NCBI RefSeq assembly: GCF_900110495.1 | Contig: NZ_FODX01000003.1 | Location: 62,001 to 126,000, forward strand | DNA: 64,000 bases | Direction: 5' to 3' | Origin: Nitrosovibrio sp. Nv6 | Lineage (GTDB): Bacteria; Pseudomonadota; Gammaproteobacteria; Burkholderiales; Nitrosomonadaceae | In this document: in pieces, positions 8,637 through 18,527 of the stretch | Layout of the letters: every line of letters starts with the position of its first letter | Numbering within the stretch: position 1 is the first letter of the stretch | Position numbers and translations under genes: made by a program | Notes under the pieces: model-generated | Database searches by the model: none | What the model was told of the DNA's origin: nothing | Seen by the model: the letters and a program-made list of their open reading frames with translations, nothing else

Positions 8637-9650
8637 ATGAGATTCTGTGGCATAGACCTGCATTCCAACAATAGCGTAGTAGTGATTACGGATGAAATGG
8701 ACAAGGTTCTCGCCAGTCGACGCTGCCCGAACGATCTGAGCAGGATTGTTGCGGTACTGGAACCGCACAAGGCCGAACTGGCGGGGGTGGTAGTCGAATC
8801 CACCTACAACTGGTACTGGCTGGTCGATGGATGGATGGCGGCAGGCTATGAGGTCAAGCTGGCCAACACCGTTGCCATGAAGCGCTACGATGGGCTCAAG
8901 CACAGTGGTGACGAGGATGATGCTGCCCATCTGGCCCACCTGCTACGGCTGGGCATTCTGCCCACCGGATATATTCATCCGCCATCCGAGCGGGGGCTGC
9001 GGGATTTGGCGCGCAAGCGTATCCAACTGGTGCGCTCGCGCACACAGCATGTACTGGCGGTCGAAAACATCCTGGCGCGGGAACTGGGCGCAACCCTGTC
9101 GAGTAACGCAATCAAGCGACTGAGGATTGAACAGGTCGATACGTTGAGGTTATCTGCCGATGTGGCGCTGGCGGTAAAGTCGAATGTGGCCGTCATCGAG
9201 GTACTCAACCGGGAAATCGAACGATTGGAAGTCTGCTTACTGGAAAGTGCCAAATTGCGTCCCGAGTATGCATTGCTCAAGAGCATTCCCGGCATCGGTG
9301 AAGTATTGGCAATTGTGATCATGCTGGAGACGGGCGATATCAGCCGTTTTGCGCAGGTTGGCAATTTTGCTTCATACGCCCGCTGTGTAGACAGTGCCCA
9401 TTATTCCAACAGCAAGAAAAAAGGCGCAGGCAACACCAAAAACGGCAATGCCTACCTGGTGTGGGCTTTCATTGAAGCAGCCAACCTTGCCCGGCGTTTC
9501 AGTGATGAGGCCAGACGCTTCTTTGACAAGAAGAAAACCAAAACCAACAGCGTGGTGGCCACCAAGGCGCTGGCACACAAGCTGGCGCGGGCGAGCTACC
9601 ACATCCTGAAGGAGAAACAGCCGTTTGACGTGAAGCGCTGTTTTGCCTGA
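8637..9650 (+). CDS. IS110-family transposase
   Basis: A 337-residue DEDD transposase/recombinase. The N-terminal RuvC-like domain has Asp in FCGIDLHSNN, Glu in VVVESTYNWYWL and acidic residues in KHSGDEDDAAHLAHLL. A central helical region follows. The C-terminal domain contains SIPGIGEVLAIVIMLE and YARCVDSAHYSNSKKKGAGNTKNGN, where the family has its catalytic serine. A strong ribosome site (AAGGAGG) precedes the ATG. The gene is intact, so the element may still be active. Transposition in this family is guided by a structured RNA from the element. Confidence 0.95.
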   Translation: MRFCGIDLHSNNSVVVITDEMDKVLASRRCPNDLSRIVAVLEPHKAELAGVVVESTYNWYWLVDGWMAAGYEVKLANTVAMKRYDGLKHSGDEDDAAHLAHLLRLGILPTGYIHPPSERGLRDLARKRIQLVRSRTQHVLAVENILARELGATLSSNAIKRLRIEQVDTLRLSADVALAVKSNVAVIEVLNREIERLEVCLLESAKLRPEYALLKSIPGIGEVLAIVIMLETGDISRFAQVGNFASYARCVDSAHYSNSKKKGAGNTKNGNAYLVWAFIEAANLARRFSDEARRFFDKKKTKTNSVVATKALAHKLARASYHILKEKQPFDVKRCFA

Positions 9651-9654
9651 TGAG

Positions 9655-9870
9655 GTTAAAGGTGACAGCAGGTCAGCCAGCAATGGGGACTGGATGCGAG
9701 CCAGCGAGTCTGAATGGAGACCTGCTGCCACCGCCTGAGTGTTGTACTCCGGGTCGTCTGCCGGGGTGAGCCAGTTGGGGACTGGACGCTTAAAAGCGAG
9801 CCACAGGTCTGTGATCATTGCCCGGACACCTTGGCGGCACCAACGTTTCTCTGGGGCGATTTGCGCCAGG
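9655..9870 (+). ncRNA. Candidate IS110 bridge RNA region
   Basis: Directly after the transposase stop, bases 9661-9674 pair with 9719-9732 (14 positions, one mismatch), enclosing a 44-base loop. A second unit further on has the hairpins CCAGT..ACTGG (9770-9784) and CGCTT..GCG. The two units share similar blocks: GCCAG, GGGGACTGG and GCGAGCC occur in both. A tandem two-loop layout is what is expected of a bridge RNA, which has a target-binding and a donor-binding loop. In IS1111-type members this RNA lies at the right end. Transcript ends are guesses. Confidence 0.45.
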
Positions 9871-9980
9871 GCAGCGCCAGAATATCGGACACTGCTTGAT
9901 CCACATGGGTGACAGGCACGACTCGATCGTAGCCAATAATGAGGAAACGGGTTCGACTGGAAACAACAAACAGGTCTGCA

Positions 9981-10015
9981 AAAAGAAAACCCCGCTGTCA
10001 AAAAAAACAGCAGGG
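9981..10015 (-). terminator. Likely rho-independent terminator, leftward
   Basis: On the minus strand CCCTGCTGT (10015-10007) pairs with ACAGCGGGG (9998-9990) with one mismatch, and is followed by TTTTCTTTTT. It would stop leftward transcripts such as that of the small gene at 10248-10427. Confidence 0.6.
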
Positions 10016-10247
10016 AAAATTTGGTTTCGCCCTTGACACGGGGGCGGCTAATGGGTGTCCCTATTATTCATGGGAGACAAAAAAGCCCAGAACGGACTAA
10101 CCGTGGCTGGGCATGGGTCAATATCGGAGAGGACGGACCCAAGATGTTTACAGAAGGGGTAAATGTAAACACCGGAAATGATTTTCTCATAACGATATGT
10201 CGAATCTATGACGCGCAATCACTTTAGCCGATAAATTTCGGCAAAAT

Positions 10248-10427
10248 TCAATGCCGCTTCTCCAGTTGCTGCTTGATTTGCTCCAAGTCCTGCTGGATTT
10301 GTTCCACGGACGCAACCAGATAAATAAGGCCGAGATAAAGGTTATATTTCTCGGGCTGGGTTTTTTGGTCGCCAAAGGCATTGAGATTTTCGACGAACAT
10401 TCTTTTCGCATCCGAGGCTGCTGACAT
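10248..10427 (-). CDS. Small coiled-coil protein (59 aa)
   Basis: A short gene of 59 codons with a strong ribosome site (GGAGATAAAC before the ATG). The product begins MSAASDAKRM and contains a YNLYLGLIYLVASVEQIQ segment, ending in a Gln/Glu/Lys-rich amphipathic helix (QQDLEQIKQQLEK) that looks like a short coiled coil. I do not recognise the family. It is probably a cytosolic oligomer. It sits between the amidase remnant, transcribed in the same direction, and a leftward terminator. Confidence 0.6.
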   Translation of the reverse strand: MSAASDAKRMFVENLNAFGDQKTQPEKYNLYLGLIYLVASVEQIQQDLEQIKQQLEKRH

Positions 10428-10522
10428 GTTTATCTCCTTCCGCCAAAAAAATACGGTTGTTTGGAATGCCGTCCAAGAAGCATTGCGAGCTTCGCTACAT
10501 CTCTCTCCAATCCCCCTCGCTT

Positions 10523-10744
10523 CTACCAGGCATTGAGGGGATTTTCAGATGGAGAGGGGTGATAACCCGCGGTGCGTGGGTATGCGACTGCGGGAAGATT
10601 GTCTGGAAGCTCGTCAACCTTGTCATAGGCTTTAAATGTAGCCTCCATGAGTTCCATGTAATCCCGAATTTCTTGCTCAGACATATGCATGTGCAGACTG
10701 CCGGCCAGGTCTCGCATCTGTTCGAAAGTAGGCCGCTTTATCAT
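10523..10744 (-). pseudogene. Amidase N-terminal fragment
   Basis: The 73-residue reading frame matches only the first part of amidase-signature enzymes (several hundred residues when complete): an N-terminal helical region (RPTFEQMRDLAGSLHMHMSE), then the conserved PRTAGYHPSPSENPLNAW. A stop codon follows at the position where family members continue with WYxK. The sequence beyond does not resemble an amidase in any frame I checked, so the catalytic Ser-Ser-Lys domain is missing. This looks like a decayed remnant, possibly truncated by a deletion near the IS element. Confidence 0.7.
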
Positions 10745-10886
10745 TTTGGTTTTATCTCCGCATCATTTGTCGGCAAAACCTCATCCCTTCGCGATGATGT
10801 ACTCGCTTTTGACACGCCGACGCGCAACCTTGCAGTCTGATTCTCGATTTGGACTCCCCGACATGCCGCTGCACGCGGTGCCGGAT

Positions 10887-11501
10887 TTATCCGCCAAGTG
10901 TCCGGTCCTGCCGCTTGAACCAGGACAGGGCATGCTCAAAATGTTGGGGCTCGAAATCCGGCCAGTATTCATCCCTGACATAAAAATCCGCGTACACGGA
11001 TTGCACCGGAAGAAAACCGCTCAGGCGGCGTCCTCCTCCCCATCGCACAATCAGATCAAGACGCGAAACATCATTTGAGCGCAGACCGCCATTTTTAAGG
11101 CCATCCAGATCCCATTCCCATCCATAGTTAATGAGTAGATTCACCTTCATGCCGGTGCCCTGGCGCGTTCTGAATGATTCCAGAACCTTGGGAAACTGCG
11201 CGGAAGTCTCGTCGCCCAGAACAAGCAGGGCCGCGCCGCGGCGAGCAATTTCAAAAGCAAACGCTACGGATGCATCGGTAAAGGCAAGCTTCTGCGCGTT
11301 GGGCCGCCTGGTGTTGTCTTGCGTAAAACAGTAAATGGAAGCTTCGGCTATTCCGCGTTTTTTGCAAATTTCGTAGAGTGATAAACCCGGCCCGATACCT
11401 GATGCATATCCCTCCTCTTTAGGCAGGCCGCGGTTCATGGCCCAGCGGCGATTCCCGTCTGGAATGAAGCCGACATGGCGCGGAGTACTATTTTTTGCCA
11501 T
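10887..11501 (-). CDS. Divergent UPP-synthase-family prenyltransferase
   Basis: About 204 residues of the cis-prenyltransferase (UppS) family, shorter than the usual 240-260. It keeps the diphosphate-binding FIPDGNRRWA near the N-terminus, SIYCFTQDNTRRP and a C-terminal DLIVRWGGGRRLSGF plus YADFYVRDEYWPDF. In standard UppS these last motifs read GGExR and AEFY; here the first Glu is Gly and the second is Asp, so metal binding or chain length may differ. The true lipid-carrier enzyme is expected elsewhere with dxr and cdsA. I chose the ATG at 11501, which has AAGG 6 bases upstream, over the one at 11507. It lies 42 bases after ppsA on the same strand. Confidence 0.75.
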   Translation of the reverse strand: MAKNSTPRHVGFIPDGNRRWAMNRGLPKEEGYASGIGPGLSLYEICKKRGIAEASIYCFTQDNTRRPNAQKLAFTDASVAFAFEIARRGAALLVLGDETSAQFPKVLESFRTRQGTGMKVNLLINYGWEWDLDGLKNGGLRSNDVSRLDLIVRWGGGRRLSGFLPVQSVYADFYVRDEYWPDFEPQHFEHALSWFKRQDRTLGG

Positions 11502-11549
11502 TTGCATCCTTATCGAAGCATGATTCGGAGTAACACCGCGGCTTTAGAA

Positions 11550-13940
11550 CTATACCTTTTTTTTTGCCTCCCCTGCGAGATACAACCAGGTATCCACTAC
11601 AGTGTCGGGATTAAGCGAAAGGCTTTCGATTCCTTCCTCCATAAGCCAAAGCGCCAGATCGGGATGATCTGATGGCCCTTGACCGCAAATGCCGACGTAT
11701 TTGCCGGCTTTACGGCACGCCTGGATGGCCAGCCGCAGCAGGGCCTTCACCGCGGGGTCGCGTTCATCGAAGGCTTCGGCAACGAGGCCTGAATCGCGAT
11801 CCAGTCCAAGTGTGAGTTGTGTAAGATCATTGGAGCCGATGGAGAAACCATCGAAATATTCCAGAAATTGCTCGGCCAGCAGTGCGTTGGAAGGAATCTC
11901 ACACATCATGATCAACCGCAGCCCGTTCTCACCGCGCTTCAAGCCGTTCTCTTCCAGCAGCTCTATTACGCGCCGGGCCTCTGCCAGCGTTCGCACAAAG
12001 GGGATCATGATTTCCAGATTGGGGAGTCCCATTTCATCGCGTACTTTCTTCAGCGCCCGGCATTCCAGTTCGAAACAATCGCGGAAATTGTCTGCTACAT
12101 AGCGCGATGCGCCCCGAAAGCCCAGCATCGGATTTTCTTCCCTGGGCTCATATTGCTGTCCGCCGATGAGGCTGGAATACTCGTTCGATTTGAAATCCGA
12201 CATACGTACGATCACAGGTTTGGGGAAAAAAGCGGCGCAAAGAGTAGCAATGCCTTCGGTCAGTTTTTCTACATAAAAACTGACCGGATCGGGGTAACCT
12301 GCACTTTGGCTTTCCACCTGCTGTTGCAGGTCGGCGGAAAGATTGGAATATTGCAGTGCGGCTTTGGGATGGATTCCGATCATGCGCGCAATGATGAATT
12401 CCAGCCGCGCAAGCCCTACGCCATCGTTGGGCATGCGCTGAAACCCGAACGCCAGTTCCGGATTGCCGACATTCATGCTGATTTTGACCGGTGGCTTTGG
12501 CATACTTTCCAGTGCGAGATCGTTAACTTCAACTTCCAGCACCCCCCGATAAATATTGCCGGTATCGCCCTCCGTGCAGGATACCGTCACCATCTGATTC
12601 TCAGCCAGCAAATCAGTAGCGTTACCGCAGCCCACCACTGCCGGAATCCCCAGTTCACGAGCAACGATTGCGGCATGGCAAGTACGGCCGCCGCGATTGG
12701 TGACAATGGCGGAAGCACGTTTCATGACAGGCTCCCAATCGGGATCGGTCATGTCAGTCACCAGCACATCGCCTTCGCGCACGCGTGACATTTCACTGGC
12801 ATTCAAGATCAGGCGCACGGGCCCCGTGCCTATTTTCTGGCCGATGGCGCGCCCTGAAACCAATATCTCGGATTTGCCCTTCAAGCGATAGCGCCGCAAT
12901 GTATCCATCCCTGCCCGTGCCTGCACCGTCTCGGGCCGGGCTTGCAGGATATAGAGCTTGCCGTCAACGCCGTCCTTGCCCCACTCGATATCCATCGGTC
13001 TTTGATAATGCCGTTCGATGACAACCGCATGATGAGCCAGCTCCTCGATATCCGCGTCGCTGATGGAAAATCGCTTGCGCTCCGCCTCCTTCACATCCAC
13101 TGTTTCGACTGGACGGGCCGCTTCACGGCTTGCAGAAAATTGCATCTTGATGAGCTTGGACCCGAGATTCCGCCGCAGAATTGCGGGCTTTCCCTGCGTC
13201 AATGCGGGTTTGTAAACGTAGAACTCGTCGGGATTCACCGCGCCTTTGACCACGGTTTCGCCGAGACCATAAGAAGACGTGATAAAAACTACTTTATCAA
13301 AACCTGATTCGGTATCCAGGGTGAACACTACTCCGGCGGCCCCGATGTCGCTGCGAACCATTCGTTGAATCCCCGCGGATAGCGCCACTTCGGAATGAAT
13401 GAAACCCTTGTGCACGCGATAGGAAATAGCACGGTCATTGTAGAGCGATGCGAATACATCCTTGACCGCCTTCAGCAGATTGTCCGGCCCCTGTACATTA
13501 AGAAAGGTTTCCTGCTGCCCCGCAAATGAAGCGTCTGCCAAATCCTCGGCGGTTGCCGAGGAGCGCACCGCCAGGGAGATATCGCCGTCTTCCGCTTCAC
13601 GCAACATCTTTTCGTAAGCATCGGAAATTTCTTTTTCCAATCGTGGGGGCAACGGTGTTTCTATTATCCAGCCGCGAATCTGCGCGCCAGCCGTTGCCAA
13701 CGCGGCGACATCTCCCGTATCGAGGTTTGCAAGTCGCTCCTCGATGCGTTGCGCAAGTCCACCATAAGCCAGAAAATCACGATAGGCATCGGCTGTCGTA
13801 GCAAAACCACCGGGAACCCTGACTCCTGCCTGGGTAAGCTGACTGATCATTTCACCCAGCGAAGCATTCTTGCCCCCGACACTGCTCACATCGTTCATGC
13901 GCAACTCGTCGAACCAGATCACATATCGTGAATCGCTCAT
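11550..13940 (-). CDS. ppsA: Phosphoenolpyruvate synthase
   Basis: A 796-residue PEP synthase (pyruvate, water dikinase), which makes PEP from pyruvate and ATP for gluconeogenesis. The order is an N-terminal ATP-grasp domain ([30 protein letters not shown]), a swivelling phosphohistidine domain ([23 protein letters not shown] with the catalytic His), and a C-terminal PEP/pyruvate TIM barrel ([34 protein letters not shown]). I start at MSDSRYVIW because AGGAG precedes it; six extra upstream codons are possible. It is divergent from ppsR, its regulator, across about 125 bases. Its presence fits an organism that builds all sugars from fixed carbon. Confidence 0.96.
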   Translation of the reverse strand: MSDSRYVIWFDELRMNDVSSVGGKNASLGEMISQLTQAGVRVPGGFATTADAYRDFLAYGGLAQRIEERLANLDTGDVAALATAGAQIRGWIIETPLPPRLEKEISDAYEKMLREAEDGDISLAVRSSATAEDLADASFAGQQETFLNVQGPDNLLKAVKDVFASLYNDRAISYRVHKGFIHSEVALSAGIQRMVRSDIGAAGVVFTLDTESGFDKVVFITSSYGLGETVVKGAVNPDEFYVYKPALTQGKPAILRRNLGSKLIKMQFSASREAARPVETVDVKEAERKRFSISDADIEELAHHAVVIERHYQRPMDIEWGKDGVDGKLYILQARPETVQARAGMDTLRRYRLKGKSEILVSGRAIGQKIGTGPVRLILNASEMSRVREGDVLVTDMTDPDWEPVMKRASAIVTNRGGRTCHAAIVARELGIPAVVGCGNATDLLAENQMVTVSCTEGDTGNIYRGVLEVEVNDLALESMPKPPVKISMNVGNPELAFGFQRMPNDGVGLARLEFIIARMIGIHPKAALQYSNLSADLQQQVESQSAGYPDPVSFYVEKLTEGIATLCAAFFPKPVIVRMSDFKSNEYSSLIGGQQYEPREENPMLGFRGASRYVADNFRDCFELECRALKKVRDEMGLPNLEIMIPFVRTLAEARRVIELLEENGLKRGENGLRLIMMCEIPSNALLAEQFLEYFDGFSIGSNDLTQLTLGLDRDSGLVAEAFDERDPAVKALLRLAIQACRKAGKYVGICGQGPSDHPDLALWLMEEGIESLSLNPDTVVDTWLYLAGEAKKKV

Positions 13941-14066
13941 TTCTGCTCCTGTTCGCAAGTGGGGTGCGGTAGGTGATTAAAGAGGATTGTATTACATCCC
14001 TAAACGCGATATTTTGCCCTAAGTCGCATAAATCAACGTGTCAACATTACTGGCGAGCCGGATCAA

Positions 14067-14921
14067 ATGTCAACCATGACGAAGCTGCCCATGTCGGAGC
14101 TGTCGCAGCGAACTGCGTTCTTCCTTTCGGATCGCACTGGCATTACTGTCGAAATGCTGGGGCATAGTCTGCTCAGCCAGTTTGAAAACGTGGCTTTTGA
14201 AGAAATCACCCTGCCCTACCTCAATACCAGGGAAAAAGCCGTGGCCGTTGTGGGGCAAATCAATGAGCGCGCCAGCATGGGACAGTCGCGTCCACTGGTA
14301 TTCAGTACATTCGTAAATCCCGAAATACGGCTTGTTCTTGACTCTGCCAATGCATTGCATCTCGACTGTTTCAGTATTTTTATTGCCCCGATGGAAATCG
14401 AACTTGGCATACGTTCATCGCATACCGTTGGGCTTTCCCACCGGGTCGAAAACCCGATCGATCACCGCCAGCGAATTGAGGCAATAAGGTACACGTTGGA
14501 ACATGATGACGGTATTTCACAAAAGAACTGGCGCCAGGCCGACATTACGCTGATCGGCGTATCCCGCACCGGCAAGACTCCCACCTGCCTCTATCTCGCG
14601 CTGCAATACGGTATTCATGCCGCCAATTATCCTCTCGTCCCCGAGGACTTCGATCGCGCGACGCTCCCGGCCCAGCTCAGGAATGTGCACAGCAAGCTGT
14701 TTGGCTTTACCATCGATCCCCTACGGCTGCATCGAATGCGAAACGAACGCAAACCGGACAGCAAATATGCATCTATCAAGAATTGCCAGTATGAAGTGCG
14801 CGAAGCGGAAATGCTGATGCGCCGTGAAGGAATTCCGTATCTCGACGCAACCAGCAAATCCATCGAGGAACTGGCAACAGCTGTAATGCATGAGGCGAAA
14901 CTGGAGCGAAAGATCTATTAG
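14067..14921 (+). CDS. ppsR: PEP synthase regulatory protein PpsR
   Basis: A 284-residue DUF299 bifunctional kinase/pyrophosphorylase. It inactivates PEP synthase by ADP-dependent phosphorylation of a threonine next to the catalytic histidine, and reactivates it by phosphate-dependent removal. The P-loop-like GVSRTGKTP is at about residue 160, preceded by the N-terminal [15 protein letters not shown] and followed by a [15 protein letters not shown] segment. It is divergent from ppsA, the usual arrangement. Starts at 14067 or at MSELSQ a few codons later are both possible. Confidence 0.94.
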   Translation: MSTMTKLPMSELSQRTAFFLSDRTGITVEMLGHSLLSQFENVAFEEITLPYLNTREKAVAVVGQINERASMGQSRPLVFSTFVNPEIRLVLDSANALHLDCFSIFIAPMEIELGIRSSHTVGLSHRVENPIDHRQRIEAIRYTLEHDDGISQKNWRQADITLIGVSRTGKTPTCLYLALQYGIHAANYPLVPEDFDRATLPAQLRNVHSKLFGFTIDPLRLHRMRNERKPDSKYASIKNCQYEVREAEMLMRREGIPYLDATSKSIEELATAVMHEAKLERKIY

Positions 14922-14985
14922 GAAAATCATTAATGGCGAGAAAGCGGATGAATGCAGAAGAGCCCGCAAAAACGTGCAACGCATT

Positions 14986-15606
14986 CTAGGCAACCCGTCC
15001 GAACCCGTGGTCATGACGATATTTCGCCAGCAGCAGCTGCACGTCACTGTCCTCTGAAATCTTGTTTGCTGATTCCTTCAGTGGCCGATCATCCGGGTAT
15101 AAATCAGAAAATGCAACGATTGACATGGCCGCGAGCTCCCATTCTTTCCTCGCGAATTCGCTATCACTGCCATCCCTGAAATCCGAATTGCCATAAACCG
15201 ACCTCGGTCTGTCTACCCTCAGGCTCATCTGGTAGAGCACGTACCCCACCATACACATGAAGATGCCGCCGGCAAACATTTCCTTGAGGAAATATACAAA
15301 ACCGAGGAGGAAAGATGTCAGGTACAGGATTACACTGTTAAGCTGCTTTTTCCACGAAGTGGTCGGAGAGGCAAGCGCCATCCAGTGCTTCACGATATAA
15401 GCGGTCAAATCGTCGGCATTGTCCCACTTATCGGCAAGAATTCTGGTTATCGTTGCGGGCGGCATATCCGGTCTACCGATCAATACATGAGGCGCCACGA
15501 CAAGCGCATAAAATACCGGCAAAACAGCGCCCCAGTAGACCGCGAGCATCTGGTTCAGCGAAAATGAAGCATAAAGCGCGACTGCATTGATGATGAATAT
15601 CATCAA
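14986..15606 (-). CDS. Unknown membrane protein, four predicted TM helices
   Basis: A 206-residue protein I do not recognise. Hydrophobic segments lie at about residues 2-18, 22-42, 92-108 and 111-126. The region between helices 2 and 3 is soluble (RPDMPPATITRILADKWDNADDL), and the C-terminal 75 residues are hydrophilic and acidic. The fold suggests a small inner-membrane protein with a cytoplasmic tail. It is convergent with ppsR, 64 bases away. No catalytic motif is visible. Confidence 0.6.
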   Translation of the reverse strand: MMIFIINAVALYASFSLNQMLAVYWGAVLPVFYALVVAPHVLIGRPDMPPATITRILADKWDNADDLTAYIVKHWMALASPTTSWKKQLNSVILYLTSFLLGFVYFLKEMFAGGIFMCMVGYVLYQMSLRVDRPRSVYGNSDFRDGSDSEFARKEWELAAMSIVAFSDLYPDDRPLKESANKISEDSDVQLLLAKYRHDHGFGRVA

Positions 15607-16077
15607 CCTTCCTTCCGGATCAGTAGATTTGAATTTACAGGCTTCCGGTTTAATGACGGCATAAGTTTATCTTCGCAGATCGACGAAAAACAAGGGCGGC
15701 GCCGAACCGCTGTAGCAGGTCTGCTGTGCCTGGCAAGGGCCGCCATGAGGACCGGGTTGGTCGCGAGGTAGATCGAAGGGCGATGTTGATGCAATTCGGC
15801 AGCCGTGGCAAGATGCTTGTGAAGTGTTTTCCATAGCTTCTTTGGATGCGCTGAGCATGACTCGCAGCGCGGCGAGAATCATCTTTTATGTGCTCTTGAG
15901 CAAGAAGAAAGGCTATGTCGCCGCAGCCGGTAGTCGATAAGCTTTTAAGGCGACGTATTATTGCAAGCACATCACCCCTATGCCAAATGTTACGCACGGG
16001 CTTCCTTTGGCGTCGTGAATTCGCCAGAGGAGGTAGAGATAGCTTGAGAGCCATTCATGCCCTGATCTGAGATAGGA
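15607..16077. other. Region with no confident gene
   Basis: A 471-base stretch. Overlapping minus-strand frames (15667-15882 and 15650-16054) are open but lack ribosome sites and recognisable motifs. The shorter one would encode a 71-residue peptide with CHGC and two more cysteines. It may be decayed coding DNA. Confidence 0.3.
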
Positions 16078-18516
16078 CTATGAATGGGAATCAGGCCAAC
16101 GCCACTCCCGGATCTCTGGCATATCCTCGCCATGGAGCGTGATATAACGCTTGTGCTCGATCAGTTTATCGCGCATCAATTGCTTGAGGTAAGCGCCTTT
16201 GGAGGCCAGCTTCGGTACGCGGTCGACAACGTCCATTACCAGATGAAAACGGTCCAGGTCGTTGAGCACCGTCATGTCGAAGGGAGTCGTGGTGGTGCCC
16301 TCCTCCTTGTAGCCGCGCACATGCAGATTGTCGTGATTGTTGCGGCGGTAGGTTAGGCGGTGAATGAGCCACGGATAACCATGGTAGGCAAAAATGATCG
16401 GCTTGTCGGTAGTGAATAACGTGTCAAAGTCACGATCCGATAGCCCATCCGGATGTTCGTGCTGCGGCTGCAAAGTCATCAGGTCCACTACATTGATAAC
16501 TCGTATCCGGAGTTGAGGAACATGACACCGCAGCAGATCGACCGCGGCCAGTGTTTCGAGAGTAGGCACGTCCCCGGCGCAGGCCATCACGACGTCGGGT
16601 TCGCAGTCCCGATCGTTGCTCGCCCAACCCCAAATGCCGATCCCAGCCGTGCTGTGCTTGACAGCCGCATCCATATCCAGCCACTGCAGCGCCGGTTGTT
16701 TACCCGCCACGATAACGTTGATGAAATTGCGCGAACGAAGGCACTTGTCCGTAATGAACAGGAGCGTGTTCGCATCCGGCGGGAGATAAACACGGATGAT
16801 ATCGGCTTTTTTATTGACGACGTGATCGATGAACCCAGGATCCTGGTGCGAGAAGCCGTTGTGATCCTGCCGCCATACATGCGACGTCAGCAGATAATTA
16901 AGCGAGGCAATAGGGCTGCGCCAGGGAATTTCTTTACTGCTTACCTTGAGCCACTTGGCGTGCTGATTGAACATGGAGTCAACAATATGGATGAACGCCT
17001 CATAGCAGGAAAAGAGGCCGTGGCGTCCCGTCAGCAGATAACCTTCAAGCCAGCCCTGGCATGTGTGCTCTGAGAGAATCTCCATCACTCTTCCATCGGG
17101 GGAAAGATGCGTATCCTCCGGCAGGGTCTGAGCGACCCAGGTTCGACCGGTCACCTCAAACAGGGCGTCGAGGCGGTTGGAACTGAGCTCGTCCGGTGCC
17201 ATCACCCTGAAATTGCGGCTTTTCAGATTAAGCTTCATCACGTCGCGCAAAAATTTGCCCATTTCCCGCGTCGCTTCACCCACTACGCAAGCTGGTGCAG
17301 GCACCTCGACAGCATAGTCCTGGAAATCCGGCATTTCCAGTTCCTTCAGCAGCTGGCCGCCATTGGCATGGGGATTTGCGCCCATGCGCCGCTCTCCCTC
17401 CGGCGCCAGCGCTGCCAGCTCCGGCATGAGAACACCTCTGTCATCAAACAATTCTTCCGGCTTGTAGCTCTTCAGCCAGCCTTCCAATTGCTTCAAATGC
17501 TGCGGGTTTGAACCGATCTTCGCGAGCGGCACCTGGTGCGAACGCCAGTAATCTTCCACTTTTTTGCCGTCAACCTCTTCCGGGCCAGTCCACCCCTTGG
17601 GGCTGCGTAGAATGATCAGCGGCCAGCGCGGGTATATCCCAGGGCCGGCGCTTGCCCCGGGGCTTGTTTCCCTGGTACGGGCCTCGTTCTGAATGGTTAG
17701 AATCCGGTCAACCGCGACATCCAGCGCAGCCGCCATGGACTGATGCATAAGTTCCGGATCAGATCCTTCGATAAAATAAGGCTGATAACCATAGCCTGCG
17801 AACAGGCTCTCCAATTCTTCATGGCTGATGCGCGCGAGCAGTGTCGGATTTGCTATCTTGTAGCCGTTCAGATGCAGAATCGGCAGCACCGCGCCGTCAT
17901 TGACAGGATTGAGAAATTTATTAGAGTGCCAGGCGGCAGCCAGCGGCCCGGTCTCAGCCTCACCATCGCCAACCACGCATGCCACGATCAGATCCGGGTT
18001 ATCAAATGCCGCGCCAAAAGCGTGCGACAACGAGTAACCCAGCTCCCCGCCTTCGTTAATCGAGCCGGGCGTTTCCGGCGCGGCGTGGCTGGGAATGCCG
18101 CCGGGGAAGGAGAACTGTTTAAACAGCCGCTGCATGCCTGTGGCGTCCCGGGAAATGTGCGGATAAAACTCGCTGTAGCTGCCCTCAAGCCAGGTGTTTG
18201 CCACCATTGCCGGCCCACCATGACCGGGACCGGCTATGTAGAACATATTCAGATCAAACTTTTTGATGATACGGTTCAGGTGCGCGTAGATGAAATTAAG
18301 CCCGGGTGTGGTGCCCCAATGACCCAGCAAGCGGGGCTTGATGTGCGCGAGGGCCAACGGCTCCTTGAGCAACGGGTTGTCAAGGAGATAGATTTGCCCG
18401 ACCGAGAGGTAATTTGCCGCGCGCCAGTATGCGTCCGTCTTGCGCAACTCGTCTGTCGAAAGAGGGGTATTAAGAGCGCGATTTCCAGTTGTGGTTGCCG
18501 GTTCGGCTTCATTCAT
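16078..18516 (-). CDS. xfp: Phosphoketolase (xylulose-5-P / fructose-6-P)
   Basis: An 812-residue thiamine-diphosphate enzyme that splits xylulose-5-phosphate (and often fructose-6-phosphate) with phosphate into acetyl phosphate and glyceraldehyde-3-phosphate (or erythrose-4-phosphate). Typical segments include [60 protein letters not shown] and the C-terminal [11 protein letters not shown] start at MNEAEP at 18516 because AAGGAGAT lies 5 bases upstream. It follows ackA by 11 bases, so the acetyl phosphate made here can be used by the kinase to make ATP. This gives a bypass that saves carbon and yields acetate or acetyl-CoA. Confidence 0.97.
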   Translation of the reverse strand: MNEAEPATTTGNRALNTPLSTDELRKTDAYWRAANYLSVGQIYLLDNPLLKEPLALAHIKPRLLGHWGTTPGLNFIYAHLNRIIKKFDLNMFYIAGPGHGGPAMVANTWLEGSYSEFYPHISRDATGMQRLFKQFSFPGGIPSHAAPETPGSINEGGELGYSLSHAFGAAFDNPDLIVACVVGDGEAETGPLAAAWHSNKFLNPVNDGAVLPILHLNGYKIANPTLLARISHEELESLFAGYGYQPYFIEGSDPELMHQSMAAALDVAVDRILTIQNEARTRETSPGASAGPGIYPRWPLIILRSPKGWTGPEEVDGKKVEDYWRSHQVPLAKIGSNPQHLKQLEGWLKSYKPEELFDDRGVLMPELAALAPEGERRMGANPHANGGQLLKELEMPDFQDYAVEVPAPACVVGEATREMGKFLRDVMKLNLKSRNFRVMAPDELSSNRLDALFEVTGRTWVAQTLPEDTHLSPDGRVMEILSEHTCQGWLEGYLLTGRHGLFSCYEAFIHIVDSMFNQHAKWLKVSSKEIPWRSPIASLNYLLTSHVWRQDHNGFSHQDPGFIDHVVNKKADIIRVYLPPDANTLLFITDKCLRSRNFINVIVAGKQPALQWLDMDAAVKHSTAGIGIWGWASNDRDCEPDVVMACAGDVPTLETLAAVDLLRCHVPQLRIRVINVVDLMTLQPQHEHPDGLSDRDFDTLFTTDKPIIFAYHGYPWLIHRLTYRRNNHDNLHVRGYKEEGTTTTPFDMTVLNDLDRFHLVMDVVDRVPKLASKGAYLKQLMRDKLIEHKRYITLHGEDMPEIREWRWPDSHS

Positions 18517-18527
18517 GTGGATCTCCT

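Larger units (their letters stand above)
8571..9870 (+). mobile_element. IS110-family insertion sequence (approximate limits)
   Basis: The element is defined by its intact transposase, a hairpin 48 bases upstream of it, and a structured non-coding stretch of 200 or more bases downstream. Members of this family have no long terminal inverted repeats and often make no target duplication, so the ends given are estimates. A long non-coding 3' side resembles the IS1111 group. Confidence 0.55.
9651..10247. other. Non-coding region downstream of the transposase
   Basis: This stretch of about 600 bases holds the candidate bridge RNA (9655-9870), the right end of the IS and a hairpin terminator near 9990-10015. 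The remainder up to 10247 shows no supported gene. Confidence 0.4.

Noticed and set aside
10187-10411. 74-codon minus-strand frame
   Set aside because: It overlaps the better-supported 59-residue gene at 10248-10427 in another frame and has no ribosome site.
15650-16054. Two overlapping minus-strand frames in the gap before xfp
   Set aside because: Neither has a ribosome site or a motif; the region is reported as unresolved.
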